Shown here in pieces: positions 1 through 5,463 of a DNA stretch of 6,263 nucleotides. Made by a program: the position numbers and the translations under genes. Source of the stretch: Allobutyricicoccus pentlandensis (lineage in GTDB: Bacteria > Bacillota > Clostridia > Oscillospirales > QAMX01). The first letter of the stretch is position 1, and each line of letters begins with the position of its first letter. Below the pieces are notes generated by a model. The model was not told the origin of the DNA, searched no databases, and saw only the letters and a program-made list of their open reading frames with translations. The stretch is from contig CAJFPH010000127.1 in NCBI GenBank assembly GCA_904398645.1, forward strand, positions 1 through 6,263, given 5' to 3'.

Positions 1-112
1 TCGCGCCAGCGGCGCCTCTCCTACTAAAACTCAATATTTCCTACCAGGGCTCTTTTTTGTGCTGTCCGCACATAATGGGGCAGTGCAGAAAACATAGAGG
101 TCTTTTTAAGAC
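1..112. other. Intergenic region downstream of the DUF2812 gene
   Basis: No gene is supported here. A GC-rich hairpin at 3-15 (arms GCGCC and GGCGC, three-base loop) sits at the window edge. It may be part of a structure belonging to a neighbour outside the window. A weak A/U-rich hairpin, GTCTT/AAGAC at 100-112, lies directly next to the DUF2812 stop codon, but on the minus strand it is not followed by a clear U tract. I therefore do not call a terminator for the leftward gene. Confidence 0.4.
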
Positions 113-1273
113 TTAGACAGCGGGCTCACAGTAAATGATTTCATTTCCTTCGCGAATCAACGTATAATCTGCCGGATCCACATTGGCAAGTGCTTCCAAC
201 ACCAAACGGTACATCAAATCGGCGCTTCTCTCACCGACACATAGAATATACTCCGTACTGGCCGTCGTTCCATCGGCGGCGGTCTCCACATACACATAGT
301 GCTGCCGCACCAAAGGACTTTGCGTATGGGTATATGATACACGTTGCGGCGTCAGTTCCGAATCCAGGTCTGTCAGACGCAGCGCAAAGCTCCCTTCCGG
401 TAATTCGTTCGATGCAGAATTCAGATTGACTGCGGAAATAAATACCACAGAGACACTGATTGCAAATATCACGAGCAGACCAATCAAAACAGATCCTTTT
501 TTCCGTTTTGCCCGGATTTTTTTCACCAGCCACACAACGGCCGCTGCAAGAATCAGCGGAGCCACCATAAGCATTGTCCGCGCGTATCCTGTAAAGGCGT
601 CCGCCGCAAAGGAAAAAATCACGTACAGAACGAAGAGTACCGTTATGCTGTAAATCAGTATCCCTCGTATACGGGCGGCAACGAGGGATGATACGGGAAG
701 CGGCACGCCGCTTTTGATCACATGCCTGCGAGATAAAAAGTAAATCAGGTGATATAGAAAAATGGCGGCGCACGGTACAATAAATACCAGGAATAACGAA
801 GTCTTGCAAAAGTCCGTATAGGTCAGAAGGCTTGTGTAAGTCATGCGCACCTGGCTGATGAATCCAAAAGCTAAAATTAGCACCATGATAAGCACGGCAT
901 AAAATTCTCGCCGCCAGGCAACAACACGCAGCAATTGATCTTCCTGCGGCCGAATACCGGCGGGAAGCGATTTGTCATCTCCTTCCCGGCAGAAGTAATA
1001 TATATAGTCGCTTTGGGCACAAAATTCCCATCCAGCCTTCCGCCAGCGATTTAAATAGTTTTCCCGTTTTTTCTTGCCGCTCTCTGAAAAATCTTCCACA
1101 TATACATCGGCACGGTAAACACGGCGGCGTGGTTCACAGGCAGAAAGCTCTGCCAGATAGCCGGATACGCTTGCAAGCTTTTCACCCCGGAGCGACATTT
1201 TTTCCAGATATGCTTCACTTGCGCGATAATCAAATGGTTCAAAGCCCCAAAATACTTTTCGATTCTTCTTCAT
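113..1273 (-). CDS. DUF2812 domain multi-pass membrane protein
   Basis: 386-residue protein of unknown function. Residues about 5-95 match the DUF2812 pattern: KVFWGFEPFDY with a following helix (EAYLEKMSLRGEKL), a YRADVYVEDF strand, and a GWEF...YIYYF ending. In this family the domain usually precedes membrane segments. Here about five hydrophobic segments follow, near residues 124-140, 159-180, 204-226, 231-251 and 261-283. A soluble C-terminal part follows (about 285-386), perhaps on the outer face. The ATG start is supported by a G-rich ribosome site (GGGGG, 1280-1284) six bases upstream and by a promoter immediately beyond it. DUF2812 genes are often paired with a PadR-type repressor; none is seen next to this one within the window, but the gene downstream lies outside it. 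Family assignment is firm; the role (possibly envelope stress or transport regulation) is not known. Confidence 0.85.
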   Translation of the reverse strand: MKKNRKVFWGFEPFDYRASEAYLEKMSLRGEKLASVSGYLAELSACEPRRRVYRADVYVEDFSESGKKKRENYLNRWRKAGWEFCAQSDYIYYFCREGDDKSLPAGIRPQEDQLLRVVAWRREFYAVLIMVLILAFGFISQVRMTYTSLLTYTDFCKTSLFLVFIVPCAAIFLYHLIYFLSRRHVIKSGVPLPVSSLVAARIRGILIYSITVLFVLYVIFSFAADAFTGYARTMLMVAPLILAAAVVWLVKKIRAKRKKGSVLIGLLVIFAISVSVVFISAVNLNSASNELPEGSFALRLTDLDSELTPQRVSYTHTQSPLVRQHYVYVETAADGTTASTEYILCVGERSADLMYRLVLEALANVDPADYTLIREGNEIIYCEPAV

Positions 1274-1296
1274 GACAAACCCCCACTCATTGTGTT

Positions 1297-1325
1297 ATGA
1301 TAGCACAAAAAATGCACTTTTTCAA
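1297..1325 (-). promoter_or_regulatory. Sigma-A promoter for the DUF2812 gene
   Basis: Read on the minus strand: -35 TTGAAA (1320-1325), 17-base spacer, -10 TATCAT (1297-1302). A TG dinucleotide one base before the -10 makes an extended -10. Each hexamer is 5 of 6 to consensus. The predicted transcript starts near 1290, leaving a 5' leader of only about 17 bases before the ATG. Confidence 0.75.
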
Positions 1326-1346
1326 CAGCAATTGTCAGGGAAGCTG

Positions 1347-1375
1347 TTGTCACAGGGGAATCCCTGTGCTATACT
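1347..1375 (+). promoter_or_regulatory. Sigma-A promoter for the zinc-ribbon/DUF1848 genes
   Basis: -35 TTGTCA (1347-1352), 17-base spacer, -10 TATACT (1370-1375), with TG one base upstream of the -10 (extended -10). Each hexamer is 5 of 6 to consensus. The predicted start near 1382 gives a leader of about 70 bases. The -35 element lies 21 bases from the -35 of the divergent DUF2812 promoter, so the two are back to back and could share a regulator. Confidence 0.78.
1351..1368. promoter_or_regulatory. Perfect inverted repeat in promoter spacer, putative operator
   Basis: CACAGGG (1351-1357), four bases GAAT, then CCCTGTG (1362-1368): a perfect 7-bp dyad that fills the spacer between the -35 and -10 of the rightward promoter. 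A dimeric repressor bound here would block RNA polymerase. I do not recognise the sequence as the site of a known regulator (it is not LexA-, CopY- or CodY-like), and no regulator gene is in the window. The operator role is inferred from position and symmetry. Confidence 0.55.
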
Positions 1376-1405
1376 GAAGGTAGAAATCTGTGCTGTTGAA
1401 CCGGT

Positions 1406-1428
1406 GCTGATTGATATCAGCTGATCAG
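1406..1428. repeat. Overlapping palindromes in the leader of the zinc-ribbon gene
   Basis: Several dyads overlap here: a hairpin GCTGAT-TGAT-ATCAGC (1406-1421), the 10-base palindrome ATCAGCTGAT (1416-1425) and CTGATCAG (1421-1428). They lie in the predicted 5' untranslated leader, between the promoter and the ribosome site. They could form alternative RNA hairpins or be a second protein-binding site. Function is unknown. Confidence 0.4.
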
Positions 1429-1451
1429 ATTACATTGTTGGAGGTTCTCTC

Positions 1452-1958
1452 ATGATATGCCCAAGATGTTCCCGCGAAATGGGGAGCGACAAGTCCGTGT
1501 GTGATTACTGTGGTTTTACGTTCCAGACGCCTAAAAATAGCGGCGACCCCCATACGGCGCCGTATTCTTCTACGCCCTTTACAGGAGCTGCATCCGGCAG
1601 ATATGCTTCGGAACCTTCTTCTGCACCGGAGTCCGGTTCCCATACTGTGCCTCCGTATACAGCGGCGCAGACGCAGGTTCCTCCATATCCGCCCGTCTAT
1701 CCTTCATACATGGAGCGGTCTCAAAACGAGCCCCTTTCGATTGGGCAGTATATCGGGATGCTTCTGCTCAGCTGTATCCCCCTGATCGGACTGATCGTTA
1801 TGATAATATGGGCCGCCGGTCGAAATACCAATGTTAACCGTAAACATTTTGCCGCCGCCGTACTGATTTTAAAGGCACTTTCCATTATTTTTATACTGGG
1901 CGCATGTATCGTCTTTTTTGTTTACAACACGCCGCTCTATTTCTATTTTTACAGGTAA
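1452..1958 (+). CDS. Zinc-ribbon membrane protein with two transmembrane helices
   Basis: 168 residues, function unknown. The N-terminus is a compact zinc ribbon with two CxxC pairs, Cys3-Pro-Arg-Cys6 and Cys17-Asp-Tyr-Cys20, which should hold one zinc ion. Residues about 25-92 form a flexible linker rich in Pro, Ser, Thr and Tyr (runs such as VPPYP and YPPVYPSY). Two hydrophobic helices follow, near 99-122 and 133-158, joined by a short loop with RNTNVNRKHFA. The pattern of a helix, a W..G.N.N..RK.FA loop and a second helix is common in small clostridial zinc-ribbon membrane proteins. No signal peptide is seen, so the ribbon is probably cytoplasmic. The start has GGAGG (1440-1444) seven bases upstream. 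The gene is 24 bases ahead of the DUF1848 gene and probably co-transcribed with it. It could be a membrane anchor or sensor; that is a guess. Confidence 0.85.
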   Translation: MICPRCSREMGSDKSVCDYCGFTFQTPKNSGDPHTAPYSSTPFTGAASGRYASEPSSAPESGSHTVPPYTAAQTQVPPYPPVYPSYMERSQNEPLSIGQYIGMLLLSCIPLIGLIVMIIWAAGRNTNVNRKHFAAAVLILKALSIIFILGACIVFFVYNTPLYFYFYR

Positions 1959-1982
1959 TATGATTTTTTTGAGGTATATGAT

Positions 1983-2912
1983 ATGATCGTCTCCGCTTCG
2001 AGGCGCACGGATATTCCCTGCTGGTTTGCACCCTGGTTTGCCGGCAGGATACGAGCGGGTTATGTTCTGACACGCAATCCCATGAATCATGCGCAGCTCT
2101 CCCGTATTCCACTTTCTCCAGATGTGGTAGATTGTATTGTCTTCTGGACGAAGGATCCGCAACCTATGCTGCCGTATCTTGAGCTTCTGGACCGTCTTGG
2201 ATATCTCTATTATTTTCAATTTACACTGACGCCGTATGGACGGGATTTGGAACCTGGACTGCGGGAAAAGAAAGACATTATGGATACGTTCCGATCCCTT
2301 TCCTGCAAAATTGGCAGCACGCGTGTGCTCTGGCGCTACGATCCCATTGTTATAAATGATGTGTACAACGTAACCTGGCACCAAACGCAATTTTCTCAGA
2401 TGTGCGAAACGCTTGCGCCATATACCAGGCGCGTAACCATCAGCTTTGTAGATTTATACGCCAAACTCCGCAGCAATTTGTTCCGTGCGCTTGCAGGACA
2501 TGAAATGGAGGAACTCGCAGCTTTTTTGGGGGAAACGGCAAGAATATATGGCTTGGATATTTGTGCCTGCTGTGAAAATATGGATCTGACTCCATACGGC
2601 ATCCGGCCGGCTGCCTGTATTGACCGGGAACTGATTGCGTCTATTTGTGGCTGTCCTCTTACGATACCACGTGACGCAAATCAACGTGCTGGCTGTGGCT
2701 GTGCCGCAAGCATTGACATCGGCGCTTATGACACGTGCCAGAATGGATGTGTGTATTGCTATGCGAATCACGGCGTCGCTGCAGTACAGCGTCGTTTTGC
2801 CCAGCACGATCCTTCATCGGAACTTCTATACGGTACGGTCCGTGAAGGTGAAATCATTAAACTGCGTCAAGTGCATTCCTACCGAAACAGACAACAGACA
2901 TTTTTTGATTGA
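1983..2912 (+). CDS. DUF1848 protein, radical-SAM-like with C-terminal cysteine motif
   Basis: 309-residue protein of the DUF1848 family, whose reaction is unknown. Recognisable blocks are the N-terminal SASRRTDIPCWF, VFWTKDP (about 53-59), YYFQFTLTPYG (about 76-86), LWRYDPI (about 116-122) and the C-terminal SIDIGAYDTC...YCYAN. Residues 252-259 read CQNGCVYC, the CX3CX2C arrangement (with an aromatic before the last Cys) that in radical-SAM enzymes binds the 4Fe-4S cluster and S-adenosylmethionine. Here it is near the C-terminus instead of the N-terminus. Further cysteines at 194, 196, 197, 212, 222, 224, 238 and 240 could bind another metal centre. No membrane segment or signal peptide is seen, so it should be cytoplasmic. 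The ATG has GAGG (1971-1974) eight bases upstream. It follows the zinc-ribbon gene closely and ends just before a strong hairpin. Family call is firm; radical-SAM chemistry is inferred from the motif. Confidence 0.9.
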   Translation: MIVSASRRTDIPCWFAPWFAGRIRAGYVLTRNPMNHAQLSRIPLSPDVVDCIVFWTKDPQPMLPYLELLDRLGYLYYFQFTLTPYGRDLEPGLREKKDIMDTFRSLSCKIGSTRVLWRYDPIVINDVYNVTWHQTQFSQMCETLAPYTRRVTISFVDLYAKLRSNLFRALAGHEMEELAAFLGETARIYGLDICACCENMDLTPYGIRPAACIDRELIASICGCPLTIPRDANQRAGCGCAASIDIGAYDTCQNGCVYCYANHGVAAVQRRFAQHDPSSELLYGTVREGEIIKLRQVHSYRNRQQTFFD

Positions 2913-2954
2913 ACAAAGAAGTACCACGTCCGTTTTGACGTGGTACTTCTTTGT
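2913..2954. terminator. Bidirectional hairpin terminator between convergent genes
   Basis: A perfect 18-bp inverted repeat: left arm 2913-2930 (core GTACCACGTC), six-base loop 2931-2936, right arm 2937-2954. The left arm begins one base after the DUF1848 stop, and the hairpin is 27 bases past the dapL stop on the other strand. The outer part of each arm reads TTCTTTGT at its 3' end in either direction, giving a U-rich exit on both strands although no long U run follows. Position between converging genes supports termination of both. Confidence 0.85.
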
Positions 2955-2981
2955 AATGCGTCTTTCTTTCAAGTGTTAATT

Positions 2982-4196
2982 TTACAATACAGAAGTGATT
3001 CTGCGCACACCCTCGGCAGTATCTTCAGCAGAGCCAAAGGCCGTGAGGCGGATATATCCTTCTCCACACGGGCCAAAACCAACGCCCGGCGTACAGACGA
3101 TATTTGCCTCTTGCAAAAATTTGTCAAACAGTTCCCAGGATCCCATGCCATCCGGCGTTTTCATCCAGATATACGGTGCATTTTCCCCGCCCGACACCTG
3201 AATGCCTGCATTGCGCAGGCCGTTTAATATGGTGGCGGCGTTTTGCATATAAAAATCGATGGTCTGACGTACTTCACGCTTTCCCTGCTCCGTATAAATG
3301 GCAGCGGCGCCCCTTTGCACGACATATGGCACGCCGTTAAACTTGGTGCTTTGGCGGCGATTCCACATATCCCGCAAACTGATACCGCCACGAATTAACT
3401 TGCGCGGCACGACCGTATAGGCACAGCGGTTTCCGGTAAAACCGGCAGTCTTTGAGAAGGAGCGGAACTCAATTGCACATTCCTGCGCGCCCTCAATTTC
3501 ATAGATCGTATGAGGCATTCCAGGCGTTTGGATAAATGCTTCATAGGCAGAATCATACAGGATAACAGAACCATTCTCCCGGGCATAATCCACCCAGGCC
3601 CGCAGCTGCTCACGATTTGCCATCGCACCGGTTGGGTTATTTGGAAAGCAAAGATAGATCATATCCGCCCGTACCTGTGGGATTTGCGGCACAAAGCCCG
3701 TTTCGGCCGTACACTCGAGATAAACCAGACGGCTCCAGCGTCCGTCATTCCCATAGTCCCCCGCGCGGCCAGCCATCGCATTGGTATCAACATAGGCAGG
3801 ATAGACGGGATCGCATACCGCCACCGTATTGTCTACGGAAAAAATATCCCCAATGTTTCCGCAATCACTCTTTGCACCGTCGCTGACAAAAATTTCGTCG
3901 GCCTCAATAGAAACGCCGCGCGCAGCATAGTCATGTTTTGCAATGAGCTCCCGCAGGAAATCGTATCCCTGCTCCGGACCGTAGCCGTGGAACGTGGCGG
4001 CGTTTCCCATCTCGTCTACAGCCTCATGCATCGCACGTATAACTGACAGCGGCAGCGGGCGCGTGACATCGCCGATGCCCATATTGATAACCCGTGCATC
4101 CGGATGTGCCGCAAGATAGGCATTTTTCCGTCTAGCGGTTTCCGAAAACAGATAACTGCCCGGTAATTTTTGAAAATTCTCATTCACACGTACCAC
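2982..4196 (-). CDS. dapL: LL-diaminopimelate aminotransferase
   Basis: Transfers an amino group from glutamate to tetrahydrodipicolinate, giving LL-2,6-diaminopimelate in one step in the DapL variant of the lysine/peptidoglycan pathway. It is a cytoplasmic PLP enzyme of fold type I. With the GTG start at 4196 it is 404 residues, the usual family length, and begins MVRVNENFQKLPGSYLFSE, as DapL proteins do. Key parts: SDGAKSDCGNIGDIF (about 105-119, cofactor phosphate region), CFPNNPTGA (183-191), Asp215 in YDSAYE (pairs with the pyridine nitrogen) and the PLP lysine Lys249 in SFSKTAGFTGNR. Longer starts exist (TTG at 4229, ATG at 4214), but AGGAGG lies nine bases before the GTG and inside the longer reading, so the GTG is preferred. 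It overlaps the dapF end by 17 bases, suggesting translational coupling. No defect is seen. Confidence 0.97.
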   Translation of the reverse strand: MVRVNENFQKLPGSYLFSETARRKNAYLAAHPDARVINMGIGDVTRPLPLSVIRAMHEAVDEMGNAATFHGYGPEQGYDFLRELIAKHDYAARGVSIEADEIFVSDGAKSDCGNIGDIFSVDNTVAVCDPVYPAYVDTNAMAGRAGDYGNDGRWSRLVYLECTAETGFVPQIPQVRADMIYLCFPNNPTGAMANREQLRAWVDYARENGSVILYDSAYEAFIQTPGMPHTIYEIEGAQECAIEFRSFSKTAGFTGNRCAYTVVPRKLIRGGISLRDMWNRRQSTKFNGVPYVVQRGAAAIYTEQGKREVRQTIDFYMQNAATILNGLRNAGIQVSGGENAPYIWMKTPDGMGSWELFDKFLQEANIVCTPGVGFGPCGEGYIRLTAFGSAEDTAEGVRRITSVL

Positions 4197-5040
4197 GTTT
4201 GTCTTCCTCCTCATAAAGTTCGCCGTCAAATGTGGTGACGGCAGGCCCTGTCATATAAATATGTCCGGTTTGTGTATCCCATCTGATATGCAAATCACCG
4301 CCGGATAGCCGTACCGTAGCCTCTCGCTCACAAAGCCCGTTCAGAACTGTAGCCACCAGTGTGGCGCATGCGCCGGTACCACAGGCCATTGTCTCACCGG
4401 AACCCCGCTCCCACACACGCATTTTTAGCGTTTTGCGATCGATCACCTCTACAAACTCTGCATTGATGCGCGCGGGGAAAAGAGGATGGTGCTCAAAGGC
4501 GGGACCGATGGTTTCAATATCAAGCGCATATGGGTCAGAAACGTACGTAACACAGTGCGGATTCCCCATTGAGACACAGGTAACCGTCCATTCCCGTCCG
4601 GCGGCATACAGAGGCTGTGCAAGAAACGTCTCGCCGTCCGCCGCCACCGGGATTTTTTGAGGTGCCAACTCCGGCACACCCATGTCTACCGTCACAGAGG
4701 TGACGCGGCCGTCCTCTATGTGCAGCGCCAGCGTTTTGATGCCGGCAAGCGTTTCGACTGTAATCTGGGTTTTTTGCGTCAGGCCCTTATCATAGACAAA
4801 CTTTCCGACACAACGAATACCGTTTCCGCACATTTCAGCCTGAGATCCGTCACTGTTATACATATCCATGCGAAAATCTGCGCAATCGGACCCGGCAATA
4901 CAAATCAGACCGTCCGAACCGACGCCGAAATGCCGGTCCGAGATGCGTACGGCAAGTGCAGCAGGATCGGAAAGTTTCTGTTTCGTACAGTCTATATATA
5001 CATAATCATTTCCAAGGCCCTGCATTTTTGTAAACTTCAT
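4180..5040 (-). CDS. dapF: Diaminopimelate epimerase
   Basis: Converts LL-diaminopimelate to meso-diaminopimelate, the direct precursor of lysine and a peptidoglycan cross-linking residue. It is a cofactor-independent, cytoplasmic, two-base racemase. The 286-residue protein shows the two symmetric halves of the family: the N-terminal FTKMQGLGNDYVYID, first catalytic cysteine Cys71 in AEMCGNGIRC, SMGNPHCV (157-164), ERGSGET (211-217) and second catalytic cysteine Cys220 in ACGTGACA. Both cysteines are present, so it should be active. The ATG start is preceded by GGAGGG (5046-5051) at a five-base spacing. The first gene of the operon, it feeds on the product of the overlapping dapL. Upstream lie a consensus promoter and a terminator-like leader, so expression may be controlled by attenuation. 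Confidence 0.98.
   Translation of the reverse strand: MKFTKMQGLGNDYVYIDCTKQKLSDPAALAVRISDRHFGVGSDGLICIAGSDCADFRMDMYNSDGSQAEMCGNGIRCVGKFVYDKGLTQKTQITVETLAGIKTLALHIEDGRVTSVTVDMGVPELAPQKIPVAADGETFLAQPLYAAGREWTVTCVSMGNPHCVTYVSDPYALDIETIGPAFEHHPLFPARINAEFVEVIDRKTLKMRVWERGSGETMACGTGACATLVATVLNGLCEREATVRLSGGDLHIRWDTQTGHIYMTGPAVTTFDGELYEEEDKRGTCE
4206..4211 (-). promoter_or_regulatory. dapL ribosome binding site inside dapF
   Basis: AGGAGG read on the minus strand, nine bases before the GTG at 4196. It lies within the last codons of dapF, so ribosomes finishing dapF can reinitiate on dapL. It settles the dapL start, because the ATG at 4214 and TTG at 4229 have no comparable site upstream and would put this sequence inside the coding region. 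Confidence 0.8.
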
Positions 5041-5067
5041 ATGCGCCCTCCATCATTCTCAACAAAC

Positions 5068-5115
5068 AAAAAAAGAGCAAACCATACCCCTTGCCAAGGA
5101 GCACCCTTGCTCTTT
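5068..5115 (-). terminator. Terminator-like hairpin in the dapF leader (possible attenuator)
   Basis: In the minus-strand transcript, AAAGAGCAA (5115-5107) pairs perfectly with TTGCTCTTT (5080-5072). It encloses an inner stem CTCCTT-GGC-AAGGGG, and the outer stem runs into seven U residues (5074-5068). This is an intrinsic terminator placed after the promoter and before the dapF ribosome site, so it would cut off dapF-dapL transcription unless prevented. A competing hairpin is possible from GAGCA (5112-5108), loop AGGG, and TGCTC (5103-5099); it would take away the terminator's 5' arm. That is the layout of an attenuator. The effector is not known: no riboswitch class, T-box or lysine-rich leader peptide is recognisable. 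Confidence 0.65.
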
Positions 5116-5122
5116 CTTCTTT

Positions 5123-5151
5123 ATTATATTCGCCCCATGTTAGTTTGTCAA
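5123..5151 (-). promoter_or_regulatory. Consensus sigma-A promoter of the dapF-dapL operon
   Basis: On the minus strand: TTGACA (5146-5151), exactly 17 bases, TATAAT (5123-5128). Both hexamers match consensus in all six positions and the spacing is ideal. The predicted start near 5116 gives a leader of about 76 bases, which begins at the foot of the terminator-like hairpin. Such a strong promoter followed at once by a terminator fits control by premature termination. Confidence 0.88.
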
Positions 5152-5327
5152 TAACCAAAAAGGCGGATAAGCAGGCCAAAAGGCTCTATTTGTAAGTCTG
5201 GCACAGTTAAAATAATATTTGGTTGCTGTTGTTTTATAGGCTTTGATCGTATCCAACAGATATCATCTGCTTTATAGCGCACGATTTAGAAATTTTCCTG
5301 AAAAAAGCCGGGCGCGGCCAGCATGCC
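5152..5327. other. Intergenic region between dapF and guaA promoters
   Basis: No gene or known RNA family is recognisable on either strand. It contains a small hairpin CAGAT-ATC-ATCTG (5257-5269) and a GC-rich patch around 5307-5327, just upstream of the guaA -35, in an otherwise AT-rich stretch. I find no purine riboswitch core. The region may hold regulator sites or a second promoter that I cannot define. Confidence 0.4.
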
Positions 5328-5356
5328 TTGACAGATTTTATGCGGAATGTTAAGAT
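5328..5356 (+). promoter_or_regulatory. Probable sigma-A promoter of guaA
   Basis: TTGACA (5328-5333, perfect -35), 17-base spacer, then TAAGAT (5351-5356, 4 of 6 to the -10 consensus). The predicted start near 5363 leaves a leader of about 100 bases. That leader is AT-rich and includes a weak A6/T6 dyad, with no clear terminator before the gene. Confidence 0.6.
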
Positions 5357-5463
5357 ACATTATAACAAAAAAGTGTAGTTTTTTAATGGTTTTGATGATT
5401 CTTGCTTGATTTTGACACAGATGATGTGCGGCAAACAGAATGAAAGAGTTTGGAGGAAGTCGA

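Noticed and set aside
231..809. Open frame of 192 codons on the minus strand, in another frame of the DUF2812 gene
   Set aside because: Overlaps the DUF2812 frame, whose domain and membrane pattern are convincing; the alternative product is rich in Cys and Arg without family features.
1869..2390. Open frame of 173 codons on the minus strand, antisense to the zinc-ribbon and DUF1848 genes
   Set aside because: Spans two well-supported genes on the other strand and shows no recognisable protein features.
3510..4046. Open frame of 178 codons on the plus strand, antisense to dapL
   Set aside because: Shadow of the dapL frame; no domain pattern, no ribosome site and no promoter.
5041..5116. T-box, lysine riboswitch or leader peptide in the dapF leader
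   Set aside because: The leader is too short for a T-box or lysine riboswitch. An AAGGGTG string only partly resembles the T-box motif. The possible short frame starting ATG GTT TGC has no lysine codons and no well-spaced ribosome site.
5099..5135. The dapF leader hairpin acting as a terminator on the plus strand
   Set aside because: The plus strand after the hairpin is U-rich, but no plus-strand gene lies upstream that it could serve, so this is more likely a side effect of the dyad's symmetry.
5196..5215. Sigma-54 promoter suggested by TGGCAC near 5200
   Set aside because: The -12 element (TTGC at the right distance) is missing; the downstream bases are AAAT instead.
5412..5440. Second guaA promoter from TTGACA at 5412
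   Set aside because: At a 17-base distance the sequence is ACAGAA, which is not a usable -10; the pair at 5328-5356 fits better.
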